From NCBI GenBank assembly GCA_038216655.1, contig JBBQPZ010000010.1, positions 1 through 64,000 on the forward strand: DNA of 64,000 nucleotides, in the 5' to 3' direction. Origin of the DNA: JAFDWR01 sp038216655 (GTDB lineage: Bacteria > Armatimonadota > Fimbriimonadia > Fimbriimonadales > Fimbriimonadaceae). A program made the position numbers and the translations under genes. The notes beneath the pieces are model-generated. The model had not been told where the DNA came from. It worked only from the letters and a program-made list of their open reading frames with translations, and ran no database searches. This document shows positions 9,121-18,630 of the stretch, one piece after another (position 1 is the first letter of the stretch; every line of letters starts with the position of its first letter).

Positions 9121-11763
9121 ATGCTCGCACTATTGGCGCTTGCGGCGGTCTCACCTTCTCCTCGAATGACGCTTGAGCAAGGGTTTCGAAATGTGCCCAA
9201 CGAGTCGCGCATGAGGATGTATTGGCGCGTCTTCGGCCCGGCCTGGACGCCCTTCGAGATGGACTACCAGCTCGACCAACTAATACAAACGGGCGTCGGT
9301 GGCGTGGTCGTGTACTTCATGTATCCGTTCGCACTTGATGACCCGGCGACGGGAGTGAAAAACCTGCGCTTCGGCTCAACCGAATTCTTGGATTCGCTGC
9401 AGTATGCCGCGGGAGCCGCCAAGCGACGAGACCTTCGATTTGGGTTGAATGGCAGCACGGGTTGGCCGTATGGCGGTCCCACAGTTTCGGCGGAAGACTC
9501 CGCCCAACACATCCGCGAGGAGATCCTTGCTCCCGGCACCGAGCCCAAGAAGCTCGCGCCGGGCGAATCCATCGTGTTGGCAATGGCGGGAAAGCGCTAC
9601 ATCGCGGGACCGACCCGCATGGGAGTCAAGCGCCCCGCCTTTGGTGCCGAGGGGCTAGTGGTGAGCCACTACGATCGCGGCGCTTTGGATCGCTACCTCT
9701 CGAGCGTCATCGACCCCATGCTCAAGGCATCCCGCGGCGAAATCAAGGAACTCGGTTGCGACAGCTTGGAAGTCTACGGCTCCAACTGGACCCCGGACCT
9801 TCCCGTTCAATTCAAGAAACGTCGGGGTTACGATTTGATCCCCCACCTCCCCGAGCTCTTCGACGCCAAATCCGAACCCGGGAAGGCCGTTCGCTTCGAC
9901 TTCTGGCGGACTCTCGCCGAACTCACCGAGGAGCGGTTCACGATTCCGCTCGGAAACTGGTGCGCCAAGCGCGGCCTGAATCTCGAAATGGAGCCGTACG
10001 GCACGCCGCCGAATCCGATGACTTCCAGTCGCTACATTCAGACCCCCACCGGCGAGCACTACGAGTGGAAGGGCTTCTCGGTCCAGCGCTACGTCGCTTC
10101 GGCGGCTCACCAAGCGGGACGAAACATCATCGGCTCGGAGGCATGGACCTGGTCCGGGCTCCCGAACCGCTTAGCGGATTCGCTGAGCGATCTAAAGCTC
10201 GTCAGCGACATGACGTTCCTGTCGGGCGCAAACGACCTCACTGGCGTCGACTTCCCCTATTCGCCACGCTCTGCCGGGACGCCGGGTTGGGTTCCGTACT
10301 ACGGACCCTTTATGGGTCCAGGTAACTCGCAGTGGCCGATCTTCTCGGCCCTAGTGGACTACGTCAATCGCTGCCAATGGATGCTGCGCCAAGGCGAACC
10401 GATGCGGCGCGTGGCGGTCTATCTGCCCGTCGAAGACAGCTTCCGCGAGGGTCCGACCGAGCAGATGACCCTCGATTTCTACGTTCGGGACCGCCTGGTC
10501 ACGGGCAAGGCGACCAGCGAGTTCGGTCTGCAGAATGGCCTTAAGCACACCTCTGATCTGATTCACGGTTTGATCTCCCACGGCATTGACTACGACGGTA
10601 TCGACTTCTGGACCGTGGACCGCGTCGCGAAGGTGTCTAAGCGGGCGTTGCAGGTTGGACCGGCAAGGTACGAGGCGATCATCCTGCCGAACCTTGAGAC
10701 GATGGATTTGGATGCGCTCAGAAAGGTGACCCAGTTCTGCGAGGCAGGCGGGGCGGTAATTGTGACCCGCCAGTTCCCTTCCCGATCACCGGGCAACGCC
10801 TCACTGGCCGATCTCGCTCATTTTGACGCGCTGGCCAGTCGGCTTTTCGGAAAGGTAAAGGCAGGCGGTCGCCACGAGGTCGGCCTCGGTTCCGTGGAGT
10901 TCGTCGACAACGATCGAGAAGCCTCGACCGCGGTCGCGGGGGCGACCAAACCGGACGTCGCATACCGCAGCCGGCCCACGACGGTCGGGTTCCAGCACCG
11001 CCGCTTGGGTGGTCGCGACATCTATTTTTTTGCGAACGTCGGCCCGGACCCGGTCCATTTGACCGCCAAGCTCGATACCGCGGACCTCCGGTTCGAGTCG
11101 TGGGATGCGCTCACGGGCGAGATTCGCAAACTGCCGACCGGCCCGGAGGTAACGATCGATCTCGCCCCCCGTGGGTCGCTTTTCGTCGTCTCAGGTTCCA
11201 GCCCGGATGCGTTACCTTGGCGAGCGACACCGGCAAGCGTCGAGACTCAACCCCTTGGTGAGCCCTGGATTATCCACTTCGAGGGTCCGGATGCGCCCTC
11301 CGACGCGACGCTACGGAGTCTCACTTCCTGGACCCAGGTTCCGGGGGCCAAGTTCTTCTCGGGTCTTGGTCACTACCGAACCACTTTCCCGTGGACGCCG
11401 ATGCCCGGCCACCGAGTCGTTTTGGAGTTGGGCGAGGTTCACGAGGCGGCGGAGGTCTACTTGAACGGGAAGAAGCTTGGCACCGGGATCGTGCCCCCTT
11501 TCGAGGTGGATATCACGCGAGGGCTGGTCGCCGGAAAGAACCACCTCGAAATTGCCGTAGCCAATCTGCCCGTGAACCGATTCATCGGCCAGCCACGTCC
11601 CGACCTCAAGGCACTCCGCGCGGTGTACGGCAACCGCTTCCCGGTGCCGGACGAGCACGATCTCATGAAGGATGGTCCTACCCCTTCGGGCTTGATGGGG
11701 CCAGTGCGGCTGCGGATCGAGACGACCGGTCCGAGCCTCATCCCTCGGTTTCCGGGCCCGTAA
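9121..11763 (+). CDS. GH106-type alpha-L-rhamnosidase-like glycosidase
   Basis: This 880-residue protein has a short signal peptide. The N-terminal block RMYWRVFGPAWTPFE, then VGGVVVYFMYPF, then FGLNGSTGWPYGGP is typical of the GH106 / alpha-L-rhamnosidase-like family. Later blocks (SEAWTWSGLPNR, FLSGANDLTG) and the C-terminal galactose-binding-like beta sandwich (AAEVYLNGKKLGTG) also fit. It probably removes rhamnose or a related sugar from plant or bacterial glycans outside the cytoplasm. A TACACT hexamer at 9106-9111 ends 9 nt before the ATG and there is no Shine-Dalgarno. It stands alone between the ankyrin fusion and the ammonium transporter. Confidence 0.8.
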   Translation: MLALLALAAVSPSPRMTLEQGFRNVPNESRMRMYWRVFGPAWTPFEMDYQLDQLIQTGVGGVVVYFMYPFALDDPATGVKNLRFGSTEFLDSLQYAAGAAKRRDLRFGLNGSTGWPYGGPTVSAEDSAQHIREEILAPGTEPKKLAPGESIVLAMAGKRYIAGPTRMGVKRPAFGAEGLVVSHYDRGALDRYLSSVIDPMLKASRGEIKELGCDSLEVYGSNWTPDLPVQFKKRRGYDLIPHLPELFDAKSEPGKAVRFDFWRTLAELTEERFTIPLGNWCAKRGLNLEMEPYGTPPNPMTSSRYIQTPTGEHYEWKGFSVQRYVASAAHQAGRNIIGSEAWTWSGLPNRLADSLSDLKLVSDMTFLSGANDLTGVDFPYSPRSAGTPGWVPYYGPFMGPGNSQWPIFSALVDYVNRCQWMLRQGEPMRRVAVYLPVEDSFREGPTEQMTLDFYVRDRLVTGKATSEFGLQNGLKHTSDLIHGLISHGIDYDGIDFWTVDRVAKVSKRALQVGPARYEAIILPNLETMDLDALRKVTQFCEAGGAVIVTRQFPSRSPGNASLADLAHFDALASRLFGKVKAGGRHEVGLGSVEFVDNDREASTAVAGATKPDVAYRSRPTTVGFQHRRLGGRDIYFFANVGPDPVHLTAKLDTADLRFESWDALTGEIRKLPTGPEVTIDLAPRGSLFVVSGSSPDALPWRATPASVETQPLGEPWIIHFEGPDAPSDATLRSLTSWTQVPGAKFFSGLGHYRTTFPWTPMPGHRVVLELGEVHEAAEVYLNGKKLGTGIVPPFEVDITRGLVAGKNHLEIAVANLPVNRFIGQPRPDLKALRAVYGNRFPVPDEHDLMKDGPTPSGLMGPVRLRIETTGPSLIPRFPGP

Positions 11764-11908
11764 CTTGACCCGCCTAAGGTCGCCTTCGGAAACTGAGGTT
11801 TGGGGGTGGGAGCATTCGGCGGCATCCGAGCTGCCGAATCAGGGCGAATCCGGCTAACCCGACGTCCATTCCCGCCTTGCCGTCCGTCCCTGGGATAGGT
11901 AACGAACA

Positions 11909-13126
11909 ATGACGATTGATACCGGAAACACGGGGTTCATGCTCCTGTGCACCAGCCTCGTAATGTTGATGACCCCCGGCCTGGCCTTTTTCTATGGGGG
12001 ACTCGTTGGGCGCAAAAGCGTTCTGACGATCATGATGCAAAGCTTCGTCTCCATGGGGTGGACGACGGTTCTCTGGTACGCCTTCGGCTACTCGATGTGC
12101 TTCAGCGGGGACGTCGGCGGCATCGTCGGCAATATGGACAAGGCGTTCCTGCGAGGCGTCGACCTGATGTCGCCCTCTCCGGCGAACCCTTCGATCCCGC
12201 TGATCGTGTTCATCGCCTACCAAATGATGTTCGCGATCATCACCCCCGCCCTGATCACCGGCGCGTTCGCGAATCGGGTGACGTTCAAGGCGTACATGTT
12301 CTTCCTAACGGGGTGGCTGGTGCTCGTGTACTTCCCGTTCGTACACATGGTCTGGGGCGGCGGCATTCTGCAGAAGTGGGGCGTACTAGACTTCGCGGGC
12401 GGCATCGTCGTTCACAACATCGCGGGTATGGCGGCGCTGGCGTCCGTCATCTTTGTCGGACGTCGAAAGGTCGTCGGCCAAGGCCCCCACTCGATCCCCC
12501 TCGTCGCCCTGGGCACGGGTCTCCTTTGGTTCGGCTGGTATGGATTCAACGCGGGCAGCGAATTCCGCGTCGACGGAGTCACCGCCTCGGCGTTCCTCAA
12601 TACCGACGTCGCCGCCTCTTTCGCGGCGACGGTTTGGCTGCTGCTCGACATGAGGTTTGAGAAGAAGCCGAAGTTTGTGGGTCTGCTCACCGGTGCGGTC
12701 GCCGGTCTCGCCACCATCACCCCGGCGGCGGGCTTTGTCTCGCCAACCACCGCGGCGATCATCGGTGCGATCTCGGGCGTGGTGTGTTACGGCGCGGTAG
12801 CGCTCAAGAACCGGATGAAGCTCGACGACGCCCTTGATGTGTGGGGCGTCCACGGCGTTGGCGGGATGCTTGGGATCATCCTGCTCGGTGTCTTCGCCAG
12901 CACTCAGTTCAACCCGGCCGGCACCGACGGCCTGATCGCGGGCAACGCCACCTTCTTCTTCAAGGAGGTTGCCGCCGTCGCGCTCTCCTCGGTCTGGGCG
13001 TTCGGGTTCACGTGGGGCATGCTGTGGCTGATCGACAAATTCATGCCGGTTCGGGTCACCGAGTTCGAAGAGGGGCGACTCGACGAACTGCTCCACGGAG
13101 AAGTCGCCTATCTCGACATCGCCTAG
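11909..13126 (+). CDS. amt: Ammonium transporter (Amt family)
   Basis: This 405-residue polytopic inner-membrane protein matches Amt/MEP/Rh channels. It has the conserved start GLAFFYGGLVGRKS, the pore segment FVHMVWGGG and the twin-His region DVWGVHGVGGMLG, with about 11 membrane segments. It takes up ammonium. No glnB/glnK gene adjoins it, which is the common partner, and the C-terminal tail is short (VTEFEEGRLDELLHGE). Its TAG stop at 13124-13126 overlaps the stop of the opposing flavoprotein gene, so there is no space for a terminator between them. Confidence 0.95.
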   Translation: MTIDTGNTGFMLLCTSLVMLMTPGLAFFYGGLVGRKSVLTIMMQSFVSMGWTTVLWYAFGYSMCFSGDVGGIVGNMDKAFLRGVDLMSPSPANPSIPLIVFIAYQMMFAIITPALITGAFANRVTFKAYMFFLTGWLVLVYFPFVHMVWGGGILQKWGVLDFAGGIVVHNIAGMAALASVIFVGRRKVVGQGPHSIPLVALGTGLLWFGWYGFNAGSEFRVDGVTASAFLNTDVAASFAATVWLLLDMRFEKKPKFVGLLTGAVAGLATITPAAGFVSPTTAAIIGAISGVVCYGAVALKNRMKLDDALDVWGVHGVGGMLGIILLGVFASTQFNPAGTDGLIAGNATFFFKEVAAVALSSVWAFGFTWGMLWLIDKFMPVRVTEFEEGRLDELLHGEVAYLDIA

Positions 13127-14367
13127 CCGCCGAGACTGAAGATACGGGCCAGGAATTCGTTCACGAACTTCTGGCCCGTATCTACATGCCGGGCCAGCTC
13201 TGCGAATTCGCCGAGCCTCGGATAAACATCTGCTAGTCGGGCAGGCTCCATCAGGAAGAGCTTGCCAAAATGGGGGCACGCGCCGAATGGCGCGAGTCGC
13301 GCCTCGATCTTCCGGAGTACCGGCTGAACGCCTTCCCAGTCGGGATGCCAGGTGAAATGGATCCCCACTACGTCTCGCCCGAACGCTGGGCTCATTCGCA
13401 ATTCGTCCGCCGCGATGAACCGGATCTCCGATACGAACGCCACTCTTGCGATCTCTGGTGCCAACGGCCACAGTGCCCGTAGGGCGCCTATTGCGAGGTC
13501 GAACGGCACGAAGAACTCGGACTGCAGCTCCTCGCCCGCGCTTGGCATGAAATCCATCCGGAAGTGGGGAAGACGCTCGTGCCACGGTCCTGCGATGCCA
13601 CATTGCTCGGTGCAATTCTCAGCGGAGACACCGGGCAAGGGGTGCAGCTTGCGCTCAGACCTCTTCGCACCGAACAACTCCTCAAGCTCGACGTCACCTC
13701 GATCGGAGCGGCTTTTCACCCAGACCTGGTCGAAGATCTCCGATTGCCAAGTCGTGAAGAGGCTCACCGAATAGCCCGCCCCCGCAACTTCGGAGAAGTG
13801 GTCGGCCAAAGTGGCAAATGGCAGTCTCTCGTAAACCCACTGCTTGACCTGAAAGCTCGGCTCGATCTTAAGCGTAGTCTCCACTACTACTCCAAGCGCC
13901 CCGAGGTGCACTGCCGCGCTGTTCAAGGCGTCACCTTCGTAGGTTCGCAAATCGCCGTCGGCTTCGACCAACGTCATCCCTGTGAGCGCGGTGCTCAGGT
14001 TTCCGTTTCGGATGCCCGATCCGTGGGTCGCGGTCGCGCATGCACCGGCCACCGAGATATGCGGCAGGGAGGCGAGATTGTGCACTGCCCAGCCACGGGT
14101 TTCCAGGTGCGAGGCAAGCTGGCCGTAGTTCACCCCACCACCGAGCGTCGCCGTTTGCGTTGTTGGGTCAGGTTCACCGATCTGAGTAAAGTGTTCGAGC
14201 GAGAGCAGGGTGTCGTCCGAGTCCGCGATGGCGTTGAACGAGTGACGCGATCCCAAGACCTTGAGCTTCGTTGCCTCGCGGACGAGTTCTTGCACGGCCT
14301 CGACACTCGTGGGAGTCTCAAGACGATCCGTTTGGTAGGTGAGGTTTCCGGCCCAGTTCTTGATCAT
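13123..14367 (-). CDS. FAD-dependent alditol/xylitol oxidase-like protein
   Basis: This 414-residue protein combines an FAD_binding_4 domain with a C-terminal D-arabinono-1,4-lactone oxidase domain. LGSRHSFNAIADS contains His42, equivalent to the covalent FAD His of alditol oxidase. GGGVNYGQLASHLETRGW and GACATATHGSGIRNG form the PP-loop region. Expected activity is oxidation of an alditol or aldonolactone with O2. The open frame extends upstream, but homology begins at MIKNWAGNLTY, so the ATG at 14365-14367 is chosen. It is divergent from the GH2 gene (87 nt) and convergent with amt. Confidence 0.85.
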   Translation of the reverse strand: MIKNWAGNLTYQTDRLETPTSVEAVQELVREATKLKVLGSRHSFNAIADSDDTLLSLEHFTQIGEPDPTTQTATLGGGVNYGQLASHLETRGWAVHNLASLPHISVAGACATATHGSGIRNGNLSTALTGMTLVEADGDLRTYEGDALNSAAVHLGALGVVVETTLKIEPSFQVKQWVYERLPFATLADHFSEVAGAGYSVSLFTTWQSEIFDQVWVKSRSDRGDVELEELFGAKRSERKLHPLPGVSAENCTEQCGIAGPWHERLPHFRMDFMPSAGEELQSEFFVPFDLAIGALRALWPLAPEIARVAFVSEIRFIAADELRMSPAFGRDVVGIHFTWHPDWEGVQPVLRKIEARLAPFGACPHFGKLFLMEPARLADVYPRLGEFAELARHVDTGQKFVNEFLARIFSLGG

Positions 14368-14454
14368 GGGATTTGCCGCCGCGAAGGTTCTGTGGCGGAC
14401 TCTAGAATACTGGCGCGGCAAACCCGCGCGGGTGACCGACGAGTAAAGTGGGCT

Positions 14455-16818
14455 GTGATTTGGTTGGCCGCCCTCGTGAGCATGATGTCCGTCGAACGTG
14501 ACCTGAGAGTGAACACAGATTGGATGTTCCATCGGGAGGATCACCTGCCGATGACGACTCTGGCTCCCTATGCGGGTCCGGATTGGGAGGTGGTGAATCT
14601 CCCGCATGCGGCGCGCCAGGAGGATGACACGTCACCTTCGGTTACCTGGTTTCAGGGAATCGTCTGGTACCGCAAGGTCTTCAAGCCCTCGCCCGCGTGG
14701 GCCGGCAAGCGCGTTGCCCTCAAGTTCGAGGCGGCGATGCAGCGGGCGGACATCTGGGTGAACGGCGAGCATCGCCTCACCCACACCGGCGGCTACCTGC
14801 CGTTCGAGGTCGATCTAACGCAAGACGCAGCGACCGGTCGCGACCTTGTCGTGACCCTCTCCCTGGACAATCGCGACGACAAGACCTTCCCGCCCGGCCG
14901 TCCACAGAAGTCACTCGATTTCACCTACGCTGGCGGCCTCTATCGAAACGTCTGGCTTGAGGTCACGTCTCCAACCTATCTTCAGGACGTTTACGCCTAC
15001 TCTCGGGGGGTTAGCGCTACGGGTGCGGATGTTGTGGTTCAAGCAAGGGTGTCCATTCCCAAACCGGGACAGAGGCTCGCCGTTAGGCTCCTTGATCCGA
15101 GGGGCAGGGAGGTCGGCCATGCCGAGGGGACGGCAGGCGACCCGCAATTGACTATCCACGTCGACCGCCCCGACCTTTGGGATCTCGATCACCCGGCGCT
15201 GTATCGCGTTGACACCAGGCTGACTGAGGGCACGGCCACGGTCGACGAGAAGGTGATCCGGATGGGTATCCGCCGGTTCGAATTCGACCACCAGCGCGGA
15301 TTCAGCATCAACGGCCACCAGGTCCGGCTTGAGGGTTCAAACCGACACATGGGCTTTCCGGTGGTTGGGAACGCCGCATCCGATGCCGCCCAATCTCGCG
15401 AGATCAAGAAGCTCAAAGCGTTCGGCCTCAACGTGCTGCGACTTTGCCACTATCCGCAGTCGAACGCGGTTCTCGACGCCTGCGACGAACTCGGCATGCT
15501 GGTCATCGATCCGATTCCAGGATGGCAGTTCTTCAACGACACTCCCGAGTTTCGTGACCACGTCCTGCAGGACGTGAGGGAGACGGTGGCGAGGGACCGG
15601 AGCCACCCAAGCGTCGCCATCTTCGAGACCTGCCTCAACGAGACTTACAGTGCGCCTGACTCCTTCTGGATAGAGTGCCATCGCGTTGCCCACGAGACTT
15701 TCGGCGGAGGGAACTTCTTCACCGGAGGAGACAGCTACGGCAAGCGGGACTTCTCGCGACCCATCTGGGACGTGCCTTGGACGGGATGGGACGATGCGAG
15801 CTTTACGCGACCGCCCTTCTTCAAGAAGCAGAAGGGCGTGGATCGCGAGTACGGCGACTACGAGTTCGGCGGCGAAGAGAGCTCCAGCCGCGCCGACCGC
15901 GGCGCGGGTGAAGGCGCATCGATGCTCCAGGCGTGGAACTTCATCTGGTCGCACAACCGCAATCGCGGCAACGCTTGGAGCTTTGGCGACCTGACTTGGG
16001 AAGCGATCGACACCTATCGTGGGATGAACCCGACATCGCCAGTCTCGAAGTCTGGCCTGCTCGACCTGTTCCGCCTTCCCAAGACGATTGCCTACTTCTA
16101 CCAAAGCCAGGGACTAACCTCGCCGAAGGTCCACATCGCGAACCAGTGGTCGCCTCGCCCTTCACCGACAAAGGTCGTGGTATTCAGCAACTGCGATTCC
16201 GTGGCCCTTCTCCTGAACGGTAAGGAAGTCGCACGGCGCGGGCCGGATAGCGGACCCACCACCGGCTATGTCGGCCCAAAGATCGCCGACCCGCTCTACT
16301 GGGCCCACGGCAAGGGGGAGATTGTGCCCGCGACCAACACGAACGAGTCCATCGGCGGGTCGCCCGGGGCGCTACCGTTCAACGGCGGAAATTGCAAGAA
16401 CTTGAGCCACCCGCCCTTCACTTTCGACGGTGTCCCGTACCAGCCGGGAAAGCTGGAGGCGGTCGGATACCGCGACGGCAAGGTTGCGGTCAGGGACGTA
16501 ATCTACACCCCCGGCAAGCCGACGCGGCTCGTGCTCCGCGTGGATACCCAGGGCCGTGCCTTGGAAGCGGATGGGTCCGACTTCGTGTTTGTATACGCCG
16601 AGCTTCAGGGCGAGCACCATCAAGTCGTGCCCGACGCGACCGGGCGGGTTCGTCTGAGCGTACGGGGACTTGGGCAAGCCCTCGGGGCGACCGACCGGCC
16701 TGCCGTCTCCGGGATCGCGGCTTTCATGGTCCGGTCGGAGGGTCAGGCTGGTCAGATCGAGATCGGGGCCCAGGTAGAAGGTTTGCCTCCAGCTCGACTC
16801 GTCATCTGGTCGCACTAG
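14455..16818 (+). CDS. Secreted glycoside hydrolase family 2 protein
   Basis: This protein of about 787 residues has the GH2 order: a sugar-binding jelly roll (WYRKVFKPSPAWAGKRV, then ADIWVNGEH), an immunoglobulin-like domain, and a TIM barrel with RLEGSNRHMGFP and LRLCHYPQSNAVLDACDELG. FETCLNET holds the likely acid/base Glu. It is a beta-glycosidase of unknown specificity, similar to beta-galactosidase/beta-glucuronidase. The frame is open far upstream (to 13564), but that part lies antisense to the flavoprotein gene. The GTG at 14455, giving a short hydrophobic leader IWLAALVSMMS, is preferred; ATG 14482 is the alternative. Confidence 0.85.
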   Translation: MIWLAALVSMMSVERDLRVNTDWMFHREDHLPMTTLAPYAGPDWEVVNLPHAARQEDDTSPSVTWFQGIVWYRKVFKPSPAWAGKRVALKFEAAMQRADIWVNGEHRLTHTGGYLPFEVDLTQDAATGRDLVVTLSLDNRDDKTFPPGRPQKSLDFTYAGGLYRNVWLEVTSPTYLQDVYAYSRGVSATGADVVVQARVSIPKPGQRLAVRLLDPRGREVGHAEGTAGDPQLTIHVDRPDLWDLDHPALYRVDTRLTEGTATVDEKVIRMGIRRFEFDHQRGFSINGHQVRLEGSNRHMGFPVVGNAASDAAQSREIKKLKAFGLNVLRLCHYPQSNAVLDACDELGMLVIDPIPGWQFFNDTPEFRDHVLQDVRETVARDRSHPSVAIFETCLNETYSAPDSFWIECHRVAHETFGGGNFFTGGDSYGKRDFSRPIWDVPWTGWDDASFTRPPFFKKQKGVDREYGDYEFGGEESSSRADRGAGEGASMLQAWNFIWSHNRNRGNAWSFGDLTWEAIDTYRGMNPTSPVSKSGLLDLFRLPKTIAYFYQSQGLTSPKVHIANQWSPRPSPTKVVVFSNCDSVALLLNGKEVARRGPDSGPTTGYVGPKIADPLYWAHGKGEIVPATNTNESIGGSPGALPFNGGNCKNLSHPPFTFDGVPYQPGKLEAVGYRDGKVAVRDVIYTPGKPTRLVLRVDTQGRALEADGSDFVFVYAELQGEHHQVVPDATGRVRLSVRGLGQALGATDRPAVSGIAAFMVRSEGQAGQIEIGAQVEGLPPARLVIWSH

Positions 16819-16824
16819 GTCGCC

Positions 16825-16866
16825 GGATCAACCGATTGGGCCGGCGGGATTGCCGCCGACCCAGCC
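16825..16866. terminator. Possible weak hairpin between convergent genes
   Basis: The 54-nt gap between the GH2 gene and the PEP-CTERM gene holds GGCGG-GATTG-CCGCC, which can form a short GC-rich hairpin. No T-run follows on either strand, so termination activity is uncertain. Confidence 0.25.
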
Positions 16867-16872
16867 ATGGAT

Positions 16873-17634
16873 CTAGTTCCGTCGGCGACGACGGATGGCG
16901 ACAAGCGCCCCAAGCCCGAGCACCGTCATCGTCGCGGGTTCGGGGACCGGCGCGAAGTTCACGTCATCCACATACGCTGTGTAGCTCGACACTCCCGGCC
17001 AATTGCCCACCGCGATGTAAGCGCGAAGCACGTTCAAATCTCCCCACGAGGTCGAGCCTCCAAGCGACATCGAACGCAGGTTGGCGAGAGTGTCCTGGGT
17101 GCCGCTCGCGCTGTACGTGCCCGCCGTCAAACCTGCGCGGTTGCCCACGACGTGTACGTTCGTGGCACTGTCCAACCCGGACGTGAACCAGGACTCGTGG
17201 GTAATCGTGTTGGGAATGGCCCCGCCGCTAAAGGCGATCACGAGAGAGTCGCCGCCTCCGTCGCCTTCCCAAATGCCGTCTTGGTTCGTATCGACCCCAA
17301 AATACATGTAGGGAGCAAGGTCAGGAGAGCTGGCGCTCACGAAGGTCGAGAACTGGCCATTCAGGGTTCCCAGCGTCTCGGTCGGAAGGAACCGGATGAG
17401 CGGCGTATCAGCCTCCGAAGTCATCGAGAGTTCGATCGAGTGGGACGGGCTCTGCGAAATCGCGGTCGTTCGAGTAGCCCCATAGTAGAGGTCATATCCG
17501 GAGCCCGGTGTCGCCCCCGGACCTGACTCGAAGTCGGTACCCCAGGCCGAGGCCAGGGTTGGCGCACCGATGAGGGCGGCAAGTAGGGCAGTTCCCAGCA
17601 CCGGCTTGATGATAAATCTAGTTTTGCTTTGCAT
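16873..17634 (-). CDS. PEP-CTERM sorting domain protein
   Basis: This 253-residue exported protein has a signal peptide (PVLGTALLAALIGAPTLASA). It ends in PVPEPATMTVLGLGALVAIR followed by an arginine run, a textbook PEP-CTERM tail (PEP motif, membrane segment, basic end) for exosortase-type sorting. The body is probably a beta sandwich and includes an EF-hand-like DTNQDGIWEGDGGG stretch that may bind calcium. The frame continues upstream, but MQSKTRF at 17634 gives a proper signal peptide. Function is unknown. No exosortase gene lies in the window. Confidence 0.88.
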   Translation of the reverse strand: MQSKTRFIIKPVLGTALLAALIGAPTLASAWGTDFESGPGATPGSGYDLYYGATRTTAISQSPSHSIELSMTSEADTPLIRFLPTETLGTLNGQFSTFVSASSPDLAPYMYFGVDTNQDGIWEGDGGGDSLVIAFSGGAIPNTITHESWFTSGLDSATNVHVVGNRAGLTAGTYSASGTQDTLANLRSMSLGGSTSWGDLNVLRAYIAVGNWPGVSSYTAYVDDVNFAPVPEPATMTVLGLGALVAIRRRRRN

Positions 17635-17692
17635 ATGTCTGGTCCACGTTCCGCACTTGTGTGGGCAACGAGAACCCTCCAAGACCCTATTG

Positions 17693-17701
17693 CCCCCCCC
17701 C
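17693..17701. repeat. C9 homopolymer
   Basis: A run of nine C lies in the divergent space between the PEP-CTERM gene and the second PhyH gene, 59 nt upstream of the PEP-CTERM start. It is a possible slippage site, but it matches no promoter element. Confidence 0.4.
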
Positions 17702-17812
17702 ACTCGGAGTTTTGTGACATCAGATGGGCGTCGTGTCCGGTACGTGCCCTCAAGCAGATGGAGGACGAATTTGTGGATCGGACAATTGGCGCTGGGTCCG
17801 CCGAAAAGCGAT

Positions 17813-17818
17813 TACAAT
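17813..17818 (+). promoter_or_regulatory. -10 hexamer TACAAT, leaderless type
   Basis: TACAAT ends 6 nt before the GTG at 17825, so transcription would begin at or next to the start codon. No good -35 is seen. Confidence 0.6.
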
Positions 17819-17824
17819 CGGCAG

Positions 17825-18601
17825 GTGGTCAACCTATCCGCCGCGCGGGCACAATTCGACCGAGAGGGATACGCGCTCTTCCCCGAGGTCCTCGACGCCG
17901 AACTCATCTCGGAAGCGAGCGACCATGTCGCCTGGCTTCTCGATAAGAACCCCGGGTTGCGACCCGAACAGCTCCACCACGGCCTTGTGATCAACGACCC
18001 TTTCTGGGTTCGCTTGGTGAGCGATCCGCGGCTTCTCGACATCGCCGAGCAGTTTATCGGACCCAACATCGCCCTCTTCGCCTCGCACTACATCTGCAAA
18101 CCTCCGTTTACCGGTCAGCCGGTGCTCTGGCACCAGGACGGGAGCTACTGGCCCCTCGACCCCATGGAGGTCGTGACGCTATGGCTCGCGGTGGACGACT
18201 CGGTGCCCGAGAACGGCTGCATGCGCGTGATCCCCGGAACCCAGACCGTTGAACTCAAGGAGCACGTCACCAACACCGAGGTGGAAAGCGTGCTCAGCAG
18301 CGAGATTCCGGCGAGCAACGTGGATGAATCGAAGGCGGTAGACCTGATTCTCCGGAAGGGTGGAGTGTCGGTTCACCACCCGAACATCATCCACGGCTCC
18401 AACGCGAATACCTCGCCAATGCGACGTTGCGGTCTGACCATCCGCTACATCCCGACAACCACGCGGGTGACGCGTCCTGACGCCGGTGCGCTCTTCCTGT
18501 TGCGCGGCGAACCAGTGCCCGGCGTAAACGACTATTTACCTCGCCCGAAGTACGTCGAAGGTCGGGATTTCCCGTTCAAGGGTTGCGAAGCTTGGAGCTA
18601 G
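17825..18601 (+). CDS. Phytanoyl-CoA dioxygenase (PhyH) family protein
   Basis: This 258-residue Fe(II)/2-oxoglutarate oxygenase is more canonical than the copy at 260. The iron ligands are H103-x-D105 (VLWHQDGSYWPL) and His190 in NIIHGSNANTSPMRR, with Arg201 for 2-oxoglutarate. PENGCMRVIPGTQ is also typical. The frame is open to 17570, but the upstream part overlaps the divergent PEP-CTERM gene and has no homology. GTG at 17825, 6 nt after TACAAT, is therefore preferred. It is cytosolic and of unknown substrate. The next gene begins 29 nt downstream with its own -10. Confidence 0.85.
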   Translation: MVNLSAARAQFDREGYALFPEVLDAELISEASDHVAWLLDKNPGLRPEQLHHGLVINDPFWVRLVSDPRLLDIAEQFIGPNIALFASHYICKPPFTGQPVLWHQDGSYWPLDPMEVVTLWLAVDDSVPENGCMRVIPGTQTVELKEHVTNTEVESVLSSEIPASNVDESKAVDLILRKGGVSVHHPNIIHGSNANTSPMRRCGLTIRYIPTTTRVTRPDAGALFLLRGEPVPGVNDYLPRPKYVEGRDFPFKGCEAWS

Positions 18602-18618
18602 CGGCGTTGGACCCAAGC

Positions 18619-18624
18619 TAGAAT
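18619..18624 (+). promoter_or_regulatory. -10 hexamer TAGAAT, leaderless type
   Basis: TAGAAT ends exactly 6 nt before the ATG at 18631, and there is no Shine-Dalgarno in the gap. Confidence 0.6.
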
Positions 18625-18630
18625 TAGACC

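Noticed and set aside
13564..14454. Long plus-strand open frame ahead of the GH2 gene
   Set aside because: It is antisense to the flavoprotein gene, which has clear FAD-binding motifs; the frame only shows homology from about 14455 on.
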